Shown one piece after another: positions 22,541-31,394 of a DNA stretch of 31,394 nt; positions within the stretch are counted from its first letter, which is position 1, and every line of letters begins with the position of its first letter. A program made the translations under genes and the position numbers. The notes beneath the pieces were generated by a model that worked only from the letters and a program-made list of their open reading frames with translations, had not been told where the DNA came from and searched no databases. Source of the stretch: Isohypsibius dastychi (Eukaryota > Tardigrada > Eutardigrada > Parachela > Isohypsibiidae); assembly GCA_034696485.1 (NCBI GenBank), contig JAQIWT010000153.1, positions 1 to 31,394 on the forward strand, given 5' to 3'.

Positions 22541-23228
22541 GTCTGAGAACCGGAATTTCTTCTGTGAGAAGTCTTCGGAAACCCTGCATAATGTAGGCTA
22601 AAGACAGGAACAACCGCCTCTCCCCGCACAATGTGGTCAAAATGTCAGGGAATTTGATCAATTTGAACGTGCAAATGCGCAGTGACCCAGTTGCCTCCGT
22701 CCGATATCAAGCGCTTATTTCAACATGATGTGAATGGTTATAATACGAAACGAATCAAGCAGATGTTCAATCCCATTTACAAAGTAGATATGACAAATGC
22801 CCAGCGGAAGCGGAGCTTCAATCTGATCTTGACCTTTTCGCTGATCGAATTGAATCAATCTCAAACATTGTCTGCTCTATCGGTCAGATGTCCTGTTCTT
22901 TCGGGAACTGAATGGCGTTTACACTTTAATTTGAGCATTCATATGTAAAAGAAGAACGCCATCTGTACGGTCCTCACCAGCTTCAATGTCTTAATATGCA
23001 TCATGCGTATTCTGACCTAAATATCTATGGTACGGGAAGCACGCCTGGATTGTTGACCATATCTGAATGCGTTCAGTTCAGTTCAACAACTTCGTGAATT
23101 CGGAATTCGGTCGAGTTCCCAAGCTGCAGCGAAATATTCGAATTCTCGTATATTAGCGGCCGAGTTTGTTTCGCAAACTCTTGCTAGCACCATAATCGCT
23201 CAGTTCGCACTGAACGTAAATCGAAGGG

Positions 23229-23328
23229 ATCTTCATTATAATATTATTATAATATATAATATATTATATCTTATTATAATATATAATATATATATATATA
23301 ATATATGGATCTTTATTATAATATTATA
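23229..23328. repeat. AT-rich palindromic microsatellite with direct terminal repeats
   Basis: About 100 bp of alternating TAT and ATA motifs. The left and right ends share a direct repeat that reads GGATCTT, one variable base, then ATTATAATATTAT, near 23229 and 23307. The interior contains (TA)n and nested palindromes and could extrude as a cruciform. Confidence 0.7.
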
Positions 23329-23739
23329 CTCAGTAAACTTTTTGGCTAAAAAGTTTGCGTTTTGTTTAAGCTGAACAACCACTCCGTTCCCTCTCACTAA
23401 GAAAATCCGGAAGGTCACACAAACTAAGTTCCCACTTTCTGAAGATTCTTTGAAGCCTAAGAGATACCTTCACTAACGAACGCACCTATACTGAAGCTGC
23501 AATACTTGATGAACTACACATTCAATTTGACGATAGCATTTGCATGTCTCTAGGCGGCACAGAGCTCGCTACGCGAATTATTCACTGGGAGAATAGTCAT
23601 GTGTGTATTTCGTGTCATCCACGATATGGATGTACATCATGCACATGGGTAAGCTATATCTTGTGGAAATGACCATGGAAGGGACCAGTGTTTGACCTTT
23701 TCCACCGAATTCATGAAGAGCGTGTCTATCAAGCGCAAA

Positions 23740-23757
23740 GCTAACAGGCCTGTTAGC
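23740..23757. other. 18-bp perfect palindrome
   Basis: GCTAACAGGCCTGTTAGC is self-complementary along its full length. It may be a dimeric factor site; no family is assigned. Confidence 0.4.
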
Positions 23758-25596
23758 CTAGGCGTGCTGAGAAATGTCGGAGGCTAATTTTTCTCGAGTC
23801 TATGATCTTGTGTCGACCCAGCATCTGGGCCATCTGATACTGTACCGCTCGTCAAACTTACACCTTATTTCGAGCTAGTTTGTCATTTCTTGGTGAAGAT
23901 CGCTGAAGTTATGCGAGCTGTTCATCTCGAAACTTTCGACTTAACCGCGAAAAGTGACTTATTTACATGACCTTTTTGTTACCTGTATGTTCACGTTGCA
24001 AAGGTCAACAACACCTTACGTACTGCACCAGCGCTAACTTGGTGACTTCACTGAGAATTCTCTGGGATGTCCTCCTCATTGTAGTTTAGGGAAAAAAACG
24101 TGCTCACGTTCTCGGAATTTTTACGTAGGTTCGCCTTTGTTTGGTATTTCATTCCGGAACTTGTGATTTCTAAAACTGTTATGTAGATCCATGAAGAGCG
24201 TTTGGCGGATTTATCTCTGACGTTATTTCGAGCGCTATCATTTTTAATGAATCGCAGATTATTAGACAAAAGTTGCAACACGCTCAAAATTGGCATTAAA
24301 TACCTAACGCCTGGGAGCCAGGCCCTACGGGATTCTCCAGATCAGAACTCAGGACAAAAAGTTCCACCAGAATTCACCGACGAATGCGCAACACGAGTGA
24401 GCGGATGTGTTAAGAGTCAAGCTGTCGGCCTTGCGAGTGCCTAAAGCACCGTTCATGCCACGATTGCACAACGAGCAAGACACGATGACGACATGCGGTC
24501 GCTTTCTAGACCAGCGACACAGACGAGAGCAGATCGCACGTTTTCCTTTTCCCCAAACTTTAAAACGTTTTCTTCACAATCGCGATTGTTGAACAATTCG
24601 AAAGCAATTCAATTTGAACAATTGGCCGGATTTCGGATTATAGCGGATCTGATACCTACCTACGTATACGCGGGTATCCTCTTCTTCTATCGAGCCATCG
24701 CAACTCAGTTTCGAATCCCGATACTCTGACGCGGAATTCGAATTTATTTATTTCGAAAAAGATTGAGAAAGGTCTTCATATCGACAAACCCTCTGCCACG
24801 CAACCATCGTCTGTTTTACGAGCTGATTTCGAGGTACGTTCGCATCTTTCATTCTAAACCACTTTGCCCGACAAGGAGCGGAGTTCAGAAGCAGATCTTT
24901 TAAAATAAAACATGACAGTTTCGAAAGGGTTAAAAAAAGTTTCAAATGAGTGAAAACCATGTCAGACATGTTTTTCTAGCCAGTTTTTTGCGAAATTCGA
25001 GAAGCCTAACCAATAGGAAATCCATTTTGTTGAAAGTGAAGTGACTCGGGCAAGTTTTGGTGGGGAAAGTGTGATTTGGGTCTCGGATGCCACCTTCAGG
25101 GCTCCTGGAGTTCTTCGCGTTGTTCTTCTCATAATCTTGTACAATTCTTGACATCGAAATCGGTTTTGAAGTTCGTAAATTTTTCTTATCGATTGTTTGA
25201 ATTGGGAGCGATCGGATTACGTGGACATGTAATGCGTTGGATGAAAGTGGACTCTTTCTTCGTTTTTTTGTTTACATTTCGTATTTGGCTTCTTTCTGCG
25301 TTTTTCTGAATCGTGATACCGAAAAAATATACATTGCCTCTTGGTAATTACTGCTAATTTTCTGCGGAATGTCAGGAAATATCCGAATGACATGATTTTT
25401 TATTATTTTTTGAAATGGTTTTAAAACTCAATATTTTCCACTATAACTTTTGCTCATTTGCACAGTTGATAAATATTTGCCACTTAAACATAATTTTTTT
25501 CCGCGGCATAACAATGAGTTCCTTGAAATCTGAAAATGATTTGCTGAATATTGGCGTGTGTCGACTTCCGGTCGAATGTTACACATTGGACCGTGG

Positions 25597-25604
25597 TATA
25601 AAAG
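25597..25604 (+). promoter_or_regulatory. TATA-box-like TATAAAAG upstream of eIF4B
   Basis: Lies 30 nt before 25627, which is just upstream of the ATG at 25634. It could be a core promoter giving a very short leader. The same place, however, also holds a strong 3' splice site (TTTTTTCAG ending 25619), so it may simply be intronic. Confidence 0.3.
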
Positions 25605-25633
25605 TGTTGTTTTTTTCAGCTTCCCTCGCAAAC

Positions 25634-28630
25634 ATGGCGTCGCAAAATCCCGCACCGGAAGGAGGAAAGAAAGGGAAGAAGAACAAGAAGTCGAAAGTTG
25701 TTCTCTCTTTGGATGAATTTAATACGGAGCTGGAAGATGTCAAGCCGAGTATTCCGGATGGGAATTTGGATTGGGCCAACGACTATGAAACGCGTTACAC
25801 CAAGAAAGCCGTCCAACTTCCGACACTACCTCGAGCATTTCAGGACATGTCCAGCTTTATCGACGTGAACACTTATCCACATAGTCCGCCATTTATTCTG
25901 GCTTTGGATAATGCGCCGTTTGCGGTTGGACAAGTTGACTTGGACAAGTTCTTCCACAAATTACCCTACAAGGAATTGATTTTGAATGTGGAATTTGGGA
26001 AGAAACAAGCTCCGACTATTGAGTTTGAAACGAGGGATCAGATGATTAAAGCCGTTGTGGACAGGTTCAATCAGGTGAGAAGAAGTTTCTCCAACCGAAA
26101 GTCCGGAGATTTATTTTTGGGCTACTTGTGTTTAAAAGATTTGACAAACTCATTTCAATATCTTTTATTATTTTCAAGGAAATTGGCGGGCGTCAAGTTC
26201 ATTTGAGAACGATGGAGGAGATGATTAATCCACATGGAGATCGTCTTGGCGGAAGAGATGGCGGTCGAGATCGAAATCAGAATCGAGATGATAATATGGA
26301 GCGTTCGGATATTCCGGAAGGTGAATGGATAAGAGGTGGACCGCCGGCGTTTCCGGATCGACCTCAAGGTGGTGGGGGTTTTGATCGTGATCGACAAGGT
26401 TCTCGACAGCAACAAGATCGATCAGGTGAAACATTAGCTTTTTTCATTTGTTTTTTAGCTTCAATATAATTTGAATTTTATTTCTAGATCCCAGCCGAGG
26501 TGGTGATTTTGAATTCAAGCGGAATATGGATGTCCAACATACACCTTCTCAACCGATGCGACGAGATTCTCGAGGTAACCGGAAGTGCTTTCATGATATT
26601 TGTTATTTCAAATTTTTGGGTTTTTTTTTATAATTTTTGGAATGAATGAATGGAGTTTTTGGAATCAAATCGAGATGTTTTGTTTTCTTTTTGCAGATGA
26701 ACGTCGTGATGACTATGCCCCTCAACGCCAAACCTCTTACCGTGATGATCGCGGCCCAGCCCCTGACCGATATCGTGATAATTCACCCAGGAATACATTC
26801 AATCGCCAGCCATCCGGTGGTTTTGAGGATCGAGGTGGTTATCAACAGAGATCTGGTCCATCATCCCGGGATGGAGGTGATCGACGTGATCGTCCGGCCT
26901 ACTCTACACCCTATGGTGAACTCCCACCCCCTGGCTATGACTCAAGACCACCGAGACGGGATAACCGAGATTTCAGTCCAAGGTACGTAAGATTTTGATC
27001 AGGTCCGAACCGGAAGTCCAAATTCCGTTCTGACTGGCTAATTTTTGTGAGAAAATGTTTGTTGTTTTTTACTTCCGCCATTCATTAATGATGGTAATTT
27101 ACAATTTTAGGCAGCAGCAGTTTGGTCGTGGTGGTGATCGAGGAGGAGAAAGAGGAGGTCGCGATCAGGGATTCCAACGTAATGACTCTCGGAATGATTC
27201 TGATATTATCATCCAGCGTTCATCATTTATTCCACCCCCTCAACCCCCGCGGATTGTTGCACCCCCTCCACCGGCTAATTTGAATAATCGCCCTCCGCCC
27301 GCTCATGTCAATGTTCAGCCAGTTGTTGCTGCTGCTCCTCCGCCGCAACTTCCTCCTACTCCAAAAGAGCGACCGAAATTACAATTGGCACCTCGAACTG
27401 TCCCGTTGGAAGAAACACCTGCTCCGGCATCGAGTTCATCAGCGATATTTGGTGGAGCTAAGCCGGTTGATACCGCCGCCAAAATTCGCGAGGTTAGTCA
27501 ATTTAATGCAGATCTAGCATTTTTTAGATTTGAAGAATATTTCTGAATGATTCAGTTGTTTTCCTTTCAGATTGAGGAGAAGAAGAAACGCGATGAGGAA
27601 GAGAAGCAGCTGCGTTTGACCAAAGAGAAAGAAGCCGCCGCTTTGTCAGCAGCAGCAGCAGCTACTTCCGGTTCAGATTCATCATCCCAACCGAAACAGC
27701 TTTTGACGCATAAGGGAACAGTGTCCATTTCCGGCGGAAATGCAGTCGACTCGATTCAGCAACAAACCGCACAGCTTAATATTTCCAACCAGAATCATCA
27801 AGGAGGAGGACAGCAGAATCACCGTAATGACCAACGAGATCGCGATCATCAACAACGTGATTATAATCAATATCAACAACATCGTGACAATCGCGATCGT
27901 CCAGGTAAATTTCACTTTTTTCAGTCGCTGATGTATAATAGTTGCTCCTCGTTTGAAAAGAAGCGGTTATAGCTGCTGAGAAATAAATGGCTTATTTCCA
28001 GTTAAAAAGACTTTGTTTATGATTTCTGTTCAATTTCAGTTAGTTATATTTTTGATACAAGTTGGTTTTTTGTTTCTAGTGGCCAGCGTTCCTCCATTCC
28101 GTAAAGACAACTCCAACTTTGCCTCCCGGGATATCCGCATGGAGCCGGGCTATCAACAACCTCCTCAGCGTCAAACTTCCTATAATTCACGCTCGTTCGC
28201 TGAACCCCCTAAACCGGAACCGGAAACACATCTTCAAACATCGAACCGGTTCGCACTCATCCAGGATGACTCTACAAATGACGACCCAGCTCCACTGAAG
28301 GAACCCATTTCGCGGACTACTTCTGTCGAACAACCGGAAGTGGAGTCGGAATTGGGCCCGGCAGCCGGAAGTGATGATGATGGGGGATTCCAGGTTGTGA
28401 CCAAGAAGAAAGTGGCGAACCAAGGTGCACCGAAATATAGTCGGACATTTGTCTCATCGAATCGAGGTGGTGGAAGAGGAGCGGCAACCGGAAGTGGTGG
28501 TCATGGATCGGATTATAGTGGAAGAGGTGGAAATGGTTATCGTGGACGTGGTGGATATGATGGCAATCGACGACCAAGTGGAGGAAATGATGTTCGTGGA
28601 GCTCCGGCCGGTCGAGTTAATCATGAGTAA
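25634..28630 (+). CDS. eIF4B: Translation initiation factor eIF4B
   Basis: Cofactor that stimulates the eIF4A helicase and helps recruit ribosomes to mRNA in the cytoplasm. Exons 25634-26074, 26179-26425, 26488-26574, 26697-26982, 27111-27492, 27571-27904 and 28080-28630 join to 775 residues. The N-terminus (KKGKKNKKSKVVLSLDEF) matches the conserved eIF4B opening. Residues about 85-165 form an RRM-like region whose RNP motifs are degenerate (FILALDNAPF, then PTIEFET). An Arg/Asp/Gly-rich segment follows (about 170-370), then a proline-rich stretch. The best signature is RPKLQLAPR (about 440), then SAIFGGAKPVDTAAK and the charged coiled-coil run EIEEKKKRDEEE, as in animal eIF4B. Near the C-terminus are TSNRFALIQDD and GGFQVVTKKK, then an RGG-rich tail (about 715-775). 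Introns are 62-175 nt. The start codon lies 14 nt after a strong acceptor; an ATG further upstream in the same open frame (25415) is therefore unlikely. Confidence 0.93.
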
Positions 28631-29809
28631 AACGAGAAATACGGAACATGTTTTTTTCTGCTTCGTAATTCTTATATCAACTATTTATCTTCTTTGATTT
28701 GTTTCATCGTTTTTTTGTTGTTGAGTTTATGCGCGTTGGATGATTAATGAATGAGAGCATGATGTTGAACTTGATTTTTATGAAACTGTATTGTATTCGA
28801 GATTGCTTTCGTTTCCGGGATTAAGGCAGTTGTCGTATCAGGATGTTTTCTGAGACATACAGTATGGGATGATGTCAGTTTCCAAGAATTTTCCAGTTCA
28901 TGAAGATGTGCCGCGGTCTGCCCACAGACTCACTCGTGGCATGGAGCACTTTCGTCAAACCTGCACTGGCATCTTGAGTCATGGGCAAAGATTCGACTAG
29001 ATCAGTCGACTCCTACAGGTCCATGTGTGCATGTCGCGTGGAATGTGCGACAGAACAGGTCTTTCGCAGGTTACAAAGTTTGTGTGGACAGCCTGCTTTG
29101 ATGACCATACTGCCCAAAGTAGAACTGCATACCATTCTCGTAAAGTTCGGCCCACCCAGATCTTTCGACTAGAAATAGAAAACTCACTTCGTGTCACCTG
29201 GCATTCCCTTCGAACGACGATGTTCGATTGATATTATTTCGTGGATCCTACCATGTGTGCTGCGCTGCATGTCGGTTAACATTGCTTGCTACCTATGCAC
29301 ATCTTTGAGTACTTGAGTACTTCTGTGTACTTCAGCGTTGCAAGTTTTTAGTTTAGTACAGCAGTATGAGATGCTACCAGTAGCTGCTTCCTGAGGAATA
29401 ACAACATTTAACGCGGTTGTTGAATTCATCTTGGGAAGTTTTGGGCAGAAAGCTGTGGTCCCTCATAAGCGCAGCATAAACTCACCGGGATGCACTGAAC
29501 AACGCAGTCCAAACAATGCGAACACACATTTGACAACGTGGTGAAACGGTCTATTTGTGGTGTTTAACTTAGAAAACCGAGAAGATCTGGCGAAGTCTTT
29601 GATGATGTTTATCGAGTTGAGACATACGTGGAAAAGAAAGTAACTTGCTTGGTTTTCTTCACTGAGTAGTGTACAGGTTTCCGGTTAACACAGCGTTTTA
29701 TAGCAATTCGAGCGGGAAGATAGATAAAGATTACGATGCCCAAAACAAAAGACAGCAAAGCACCACCAGGTACCATAGGACACCATCAAGACACTGATGC
29801 AGCAGGTTG
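28631..29809. other. Convergent intergenic region, no gene recognised
   Basis: Holds the 3' flanks of eIF4B (plus) and the RING ligase (minus). No AATAAA was found near either stop codon. A direct repeat of GAGTACTT lies near 29310. A minus-strand stretch at 29168-29071 after an acceptor-like TTTCTAG is open for about 30 codons but has no supported upstream exon. Confidence 0.4.
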
Positions 29810-31014
29810 TTACCCGAAGATCTTGGCTCGGCAGTTAGGGCAACCTTGGCGTATGTTTTCAAGAATCCATGGGTCCACGCATCGACTGTGGAATTCTAAA
29901 AGAATTTTTTCTAATGGCGTTCAACGTTTGACAAACTAATCAGTTAAGCTACTGGTACTAACCGTGAGAACATTTGACAAGAGAACGAATTTTTTCTCCA
30001 AATTTGAACTTCTCTGCACAAATGGAACAATCTTTGTCGGTGACGAACCAAACGCGTCGACTCGGCAGAAGCCGCAAAACACCAGAATCGGAAAATTTTC
30101 GTACCTACAACTGCAATACATACATTTTTCATGTATGATAAGGTCGCACGAATGTGGACCATATTGACATACACTCACCAGCTGGTCTATGATAAATTCT
30201 GCCGATATTGCCAGCCCACAACCACAAGCAATAAGTTCTATTAAGTTACCCGCAGCCAACAGTCCACAACAAGGCTCAATACCAATCTTTTGCACCCCTT
30301 TGATGTCAACTTTGGAAACATTCCCGGAACCCAGAGCTGAACGCATAAGGGCACTCTGGACTTTGCCTAAAACTGTCAAAGGAATACTGATATTCCCGAA
30401 ATGCCCATCCAGTTCGCTCTGATTCCAGCGGAGAATTTCTGACAAAACAATTACAGCCTGGAGACCACTTTGTATGGCTTCGTCAATCTGCAACACATCA
30501 AAATCAATGTTCTCATCTCATGCACAAAAAAACGAAGATCAAAGATTAGGAGCAGCTTGTTCTTCAAAATATTTGAAACCCTCATAAGATAAAAGGCCAA
30601 AGGTAAGGTAATGTTTCTATAAACCAGGTTTGTTCACCTGACCTGATGGCTGAGGTTCAGATTAATGGAGACCACAAGGATGTTTGCCATACGAGTACTG
30701 TGATGAACAGCTTCAGGGACTGATGTGACTATCACTCCGGAAATCACAGTTGTATCGTTGAAGTGATTATTACTCGGTGTTGATCCATAAAAATTGAAGA
30801 GATTCAGCACATCTCCATGTGGCAAAGTAGAACTGAGCATCTGCGAGTGGATATTTTTCACTGAAAAGTAAACAATGCAGCAAAATCGGAAATGTGGACG
30901 TACCAGTTTAATTTCAGTCAGTGGTGGCTGTGTATAGCATGTACGTTCAACACTCAGAGTGTTATTTGAAAGTATCGGCAAGAGAAGCGTTGCTAAATCC
31001 AGAATCACTGTCAT
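29810..31014 (-). CDS. PA-TM-RING type E3 ubiquitin ligase (RING-H2)
   Basis: Membrane-bound ubiquitin ligase of the Goliath/GRAIL/RNF13 type, expected in endosomal or secretory membranes. Exons 31014-30904, 30840-30643, 30487-30179, 30104-29963 and 29895-29810 join to 281 residues. Signal peptide MTVILDLATLLLPILS; a protease-associated domain across about 40-165 (AIQSGLQAVIVLSE, then GNISIPLTVLG); a membrane span about 177-203; and a complete RING-H2 with Cys232, Cys235, Cys251, His253, His256, Cys259, Cys272 and Cys275. Ile234, Trp263, Pro273 and Arg276 match residues that contact E2 and ubiquitin in active RINGs, so activity is inferred. The protein ends six residues after the last zinc ligand, shorter than the long tails of RNF13 or GRAIL. 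The acceptor of exon 2 is uncertain: the stronger AG (30861) would open with an in-frame stop, so the in-phase CGCAG before 30840 is used. The exon 4 acceptor is a tandem site. An acceptor (ATTGTAG) sits 3 nt before the ATG. Confidence 0.87.
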
Positions 31015-31394
31015 TTTCTACAATCAGATTGCTATCGAAACCTGGTCTCAGTCCACAAATTCGCTCACGAAAACGAAAAGACTAGAATCGATCAATCCAG
31101 CTCGCTAAACTGCCACCGACTCGCGTGCTAACAAGCCTCATGCTACTACTGTAAATACGAAACGCATTATAGGCAGGCAGTTTATATTTTCAGACCATTG
31201 GATAACTGGCTGGTGCTATCCTCCCTGACCGGACAAGCCTCGTCACTTCAGAAAATCGATACAAGCATGCCAGTTCCATACAGTCCCACCATCGCCTACA
31301 CCAAAAGGCTGGGCTGGTGGAATGATGGGGTCAACTAGAGAAGAACAGTGGTGGATTTGCTGGGGGGGGGGGGGGGGGTTTCCACCCGGGATCC
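31015..31394. other. Right flank: ligase promoter region, G17 tract, terminal GGATCC
   Basis: Upstream flank of the RING ligase. A run of 17 G lies at 31362-31378, and the window ends in CCCGGGATCC. An open stretch of about 47 codons follows an acceptor-like ATTTTCAG on the plus strand (31194-31338), but it has no supported upstream exon and the minus strand is partly open as well. Confidence 0.4.

Larger units (their letters stand above)
14230..25633. promoter_or_regulatory. 11.4-kb head-to-head intergenic region (gene-poor)
   Basis: The serotonin-type receptor starts at its left edge and reads left; eIF4B starts at its right edge and reads right. No exon with recognisable protein content was found on either strand. 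The longest open frames (148 codons at 16434-16880 and 130 at 17864-18256, both minus) show no family motifs. Strong 3' splice sites lie just inside each edge (TTTGTAG beside 14246 and TTTTTTCAG ending 25619), so non-coding 5' exons and promoters of both genes are expected here. Recognisable items: perfect 16-bp palindrome at 20309-20324, TA-flanked inverted repeat at 21067-21205, C13 at 22528-22540, AT-rich repeat at 23229-23328 and an 18-bp palindrome at 23740-23757. No tRNA-like fold was seen. Regulatory function is inferred from position only. Confidence 0.5.

Noticed and set aside
24700-24726. TTTCGAATCCC resembling a tRNA B box
   Set aside because: No A box at the right distance and no acceptor-stem pairing around it.
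26630-26640. AATTTTTGG, an Sm-site-like sequence
   Set aside because: It lies in an eIF4B intron with no spliced-leader-like donor and stem structure around it.
29071-29168. Open stretch after an acceptor-like TTTCTAG on the minus strand
   Set aside because: It looked protein-like (GWAELYENG, FYFGQYG), but the only possible upstream exon is closed by a stop within about 60 nt and no family was recognised.
31194-31338. Possible terminal exon on the plus strand after ATTTTCAG
   Set aside because: The 180 bp between it and the minus-strand ligase start holds no coding exon with a start codon, and the opposite strand is partly open too.
1-31394. CRISPR array, prokaryotic operons or viral genes
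   Set aside because: No spaced direct repeats, ribosome-binding sites or viral replication proteins were seen; all supported genes are intron-bearing animal genes.

Overview
This window is nuclear DNA from an animal with a compact genome. It carries eight protein-coding genes broken by many short introns. Most introns are 49-78 nt with canonical GT-AG ends, and there are no operons or bacterial signals. The gene set (receptor guanylate cyclase, NPC2, rhodopsin-family GPCRs, a DUF4773-like secreted protein, an elastase-like protease, eIF4B, a PA-TM-RING ubiquitin ligase) and the intron sizes fit a small-genome ecdysozoan. A tardigrade is my best guess, held weakly: nothing here is diagnostic of a phylum. 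I worked out all exon joins by hand from reading frame, splice consensus and family motifs.

Left part (1-6.8 kb): a receptor-type guanylate cyclase on the minus strand runs off the left edge, so its cyclase domain is outside. Across a 670-bp divergent promoter region lies a complete NPC2 sterol-transfer protein gene on the plus strand, followed by a two-exon orphan class A GPCR with altered signature motifs.

Middle part (6.8-14.3 kb): a 155-bp TA-flanked foldback element that looks like a MITE; a secreted DUF4773-like gene (minus); a second TA-flanked foldback; a seven- or eight-exon elastase-like S1 serine protease (plus), one of whose introns is enlarged around a degenerate hairpin; and a complete serotonin-type GPCR (minus).

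From 14.2 to 25.6 kb there is no convincing gene. This 11.4-kb stretch separates two head-to-head genes, the serotonin receptor and eIF4B. It is most simply read as upstream regulatory DNA and non-coding 5' exons of those genes, with an inverted repeat, an AT microsatellite, a poly-C tract and perfect palindromes inside it.

Right part (25.6-31.4 kb): eIF4B in seven coding exons with a degenerate RRM and an RGG-rich C-terminal tail, then a five-exon PA-TM-RING E3 ubiquitin ligase on the minus strand. One acceptor of the ligase gene is a tandem site that would switch a stop codon in or out just before the RING. The genes do not form a pathway; the links are positional (divergent pairs). Across the window, five of the eight genes have a strong 3' splice site 1-17 nt upstream of the initiator ATG, which suggests spliced-leader trans-splicing or very short last 5'UTR exon segments. 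I saw no rRNA, tRNA, CRISPR array or long autonomous transposon.
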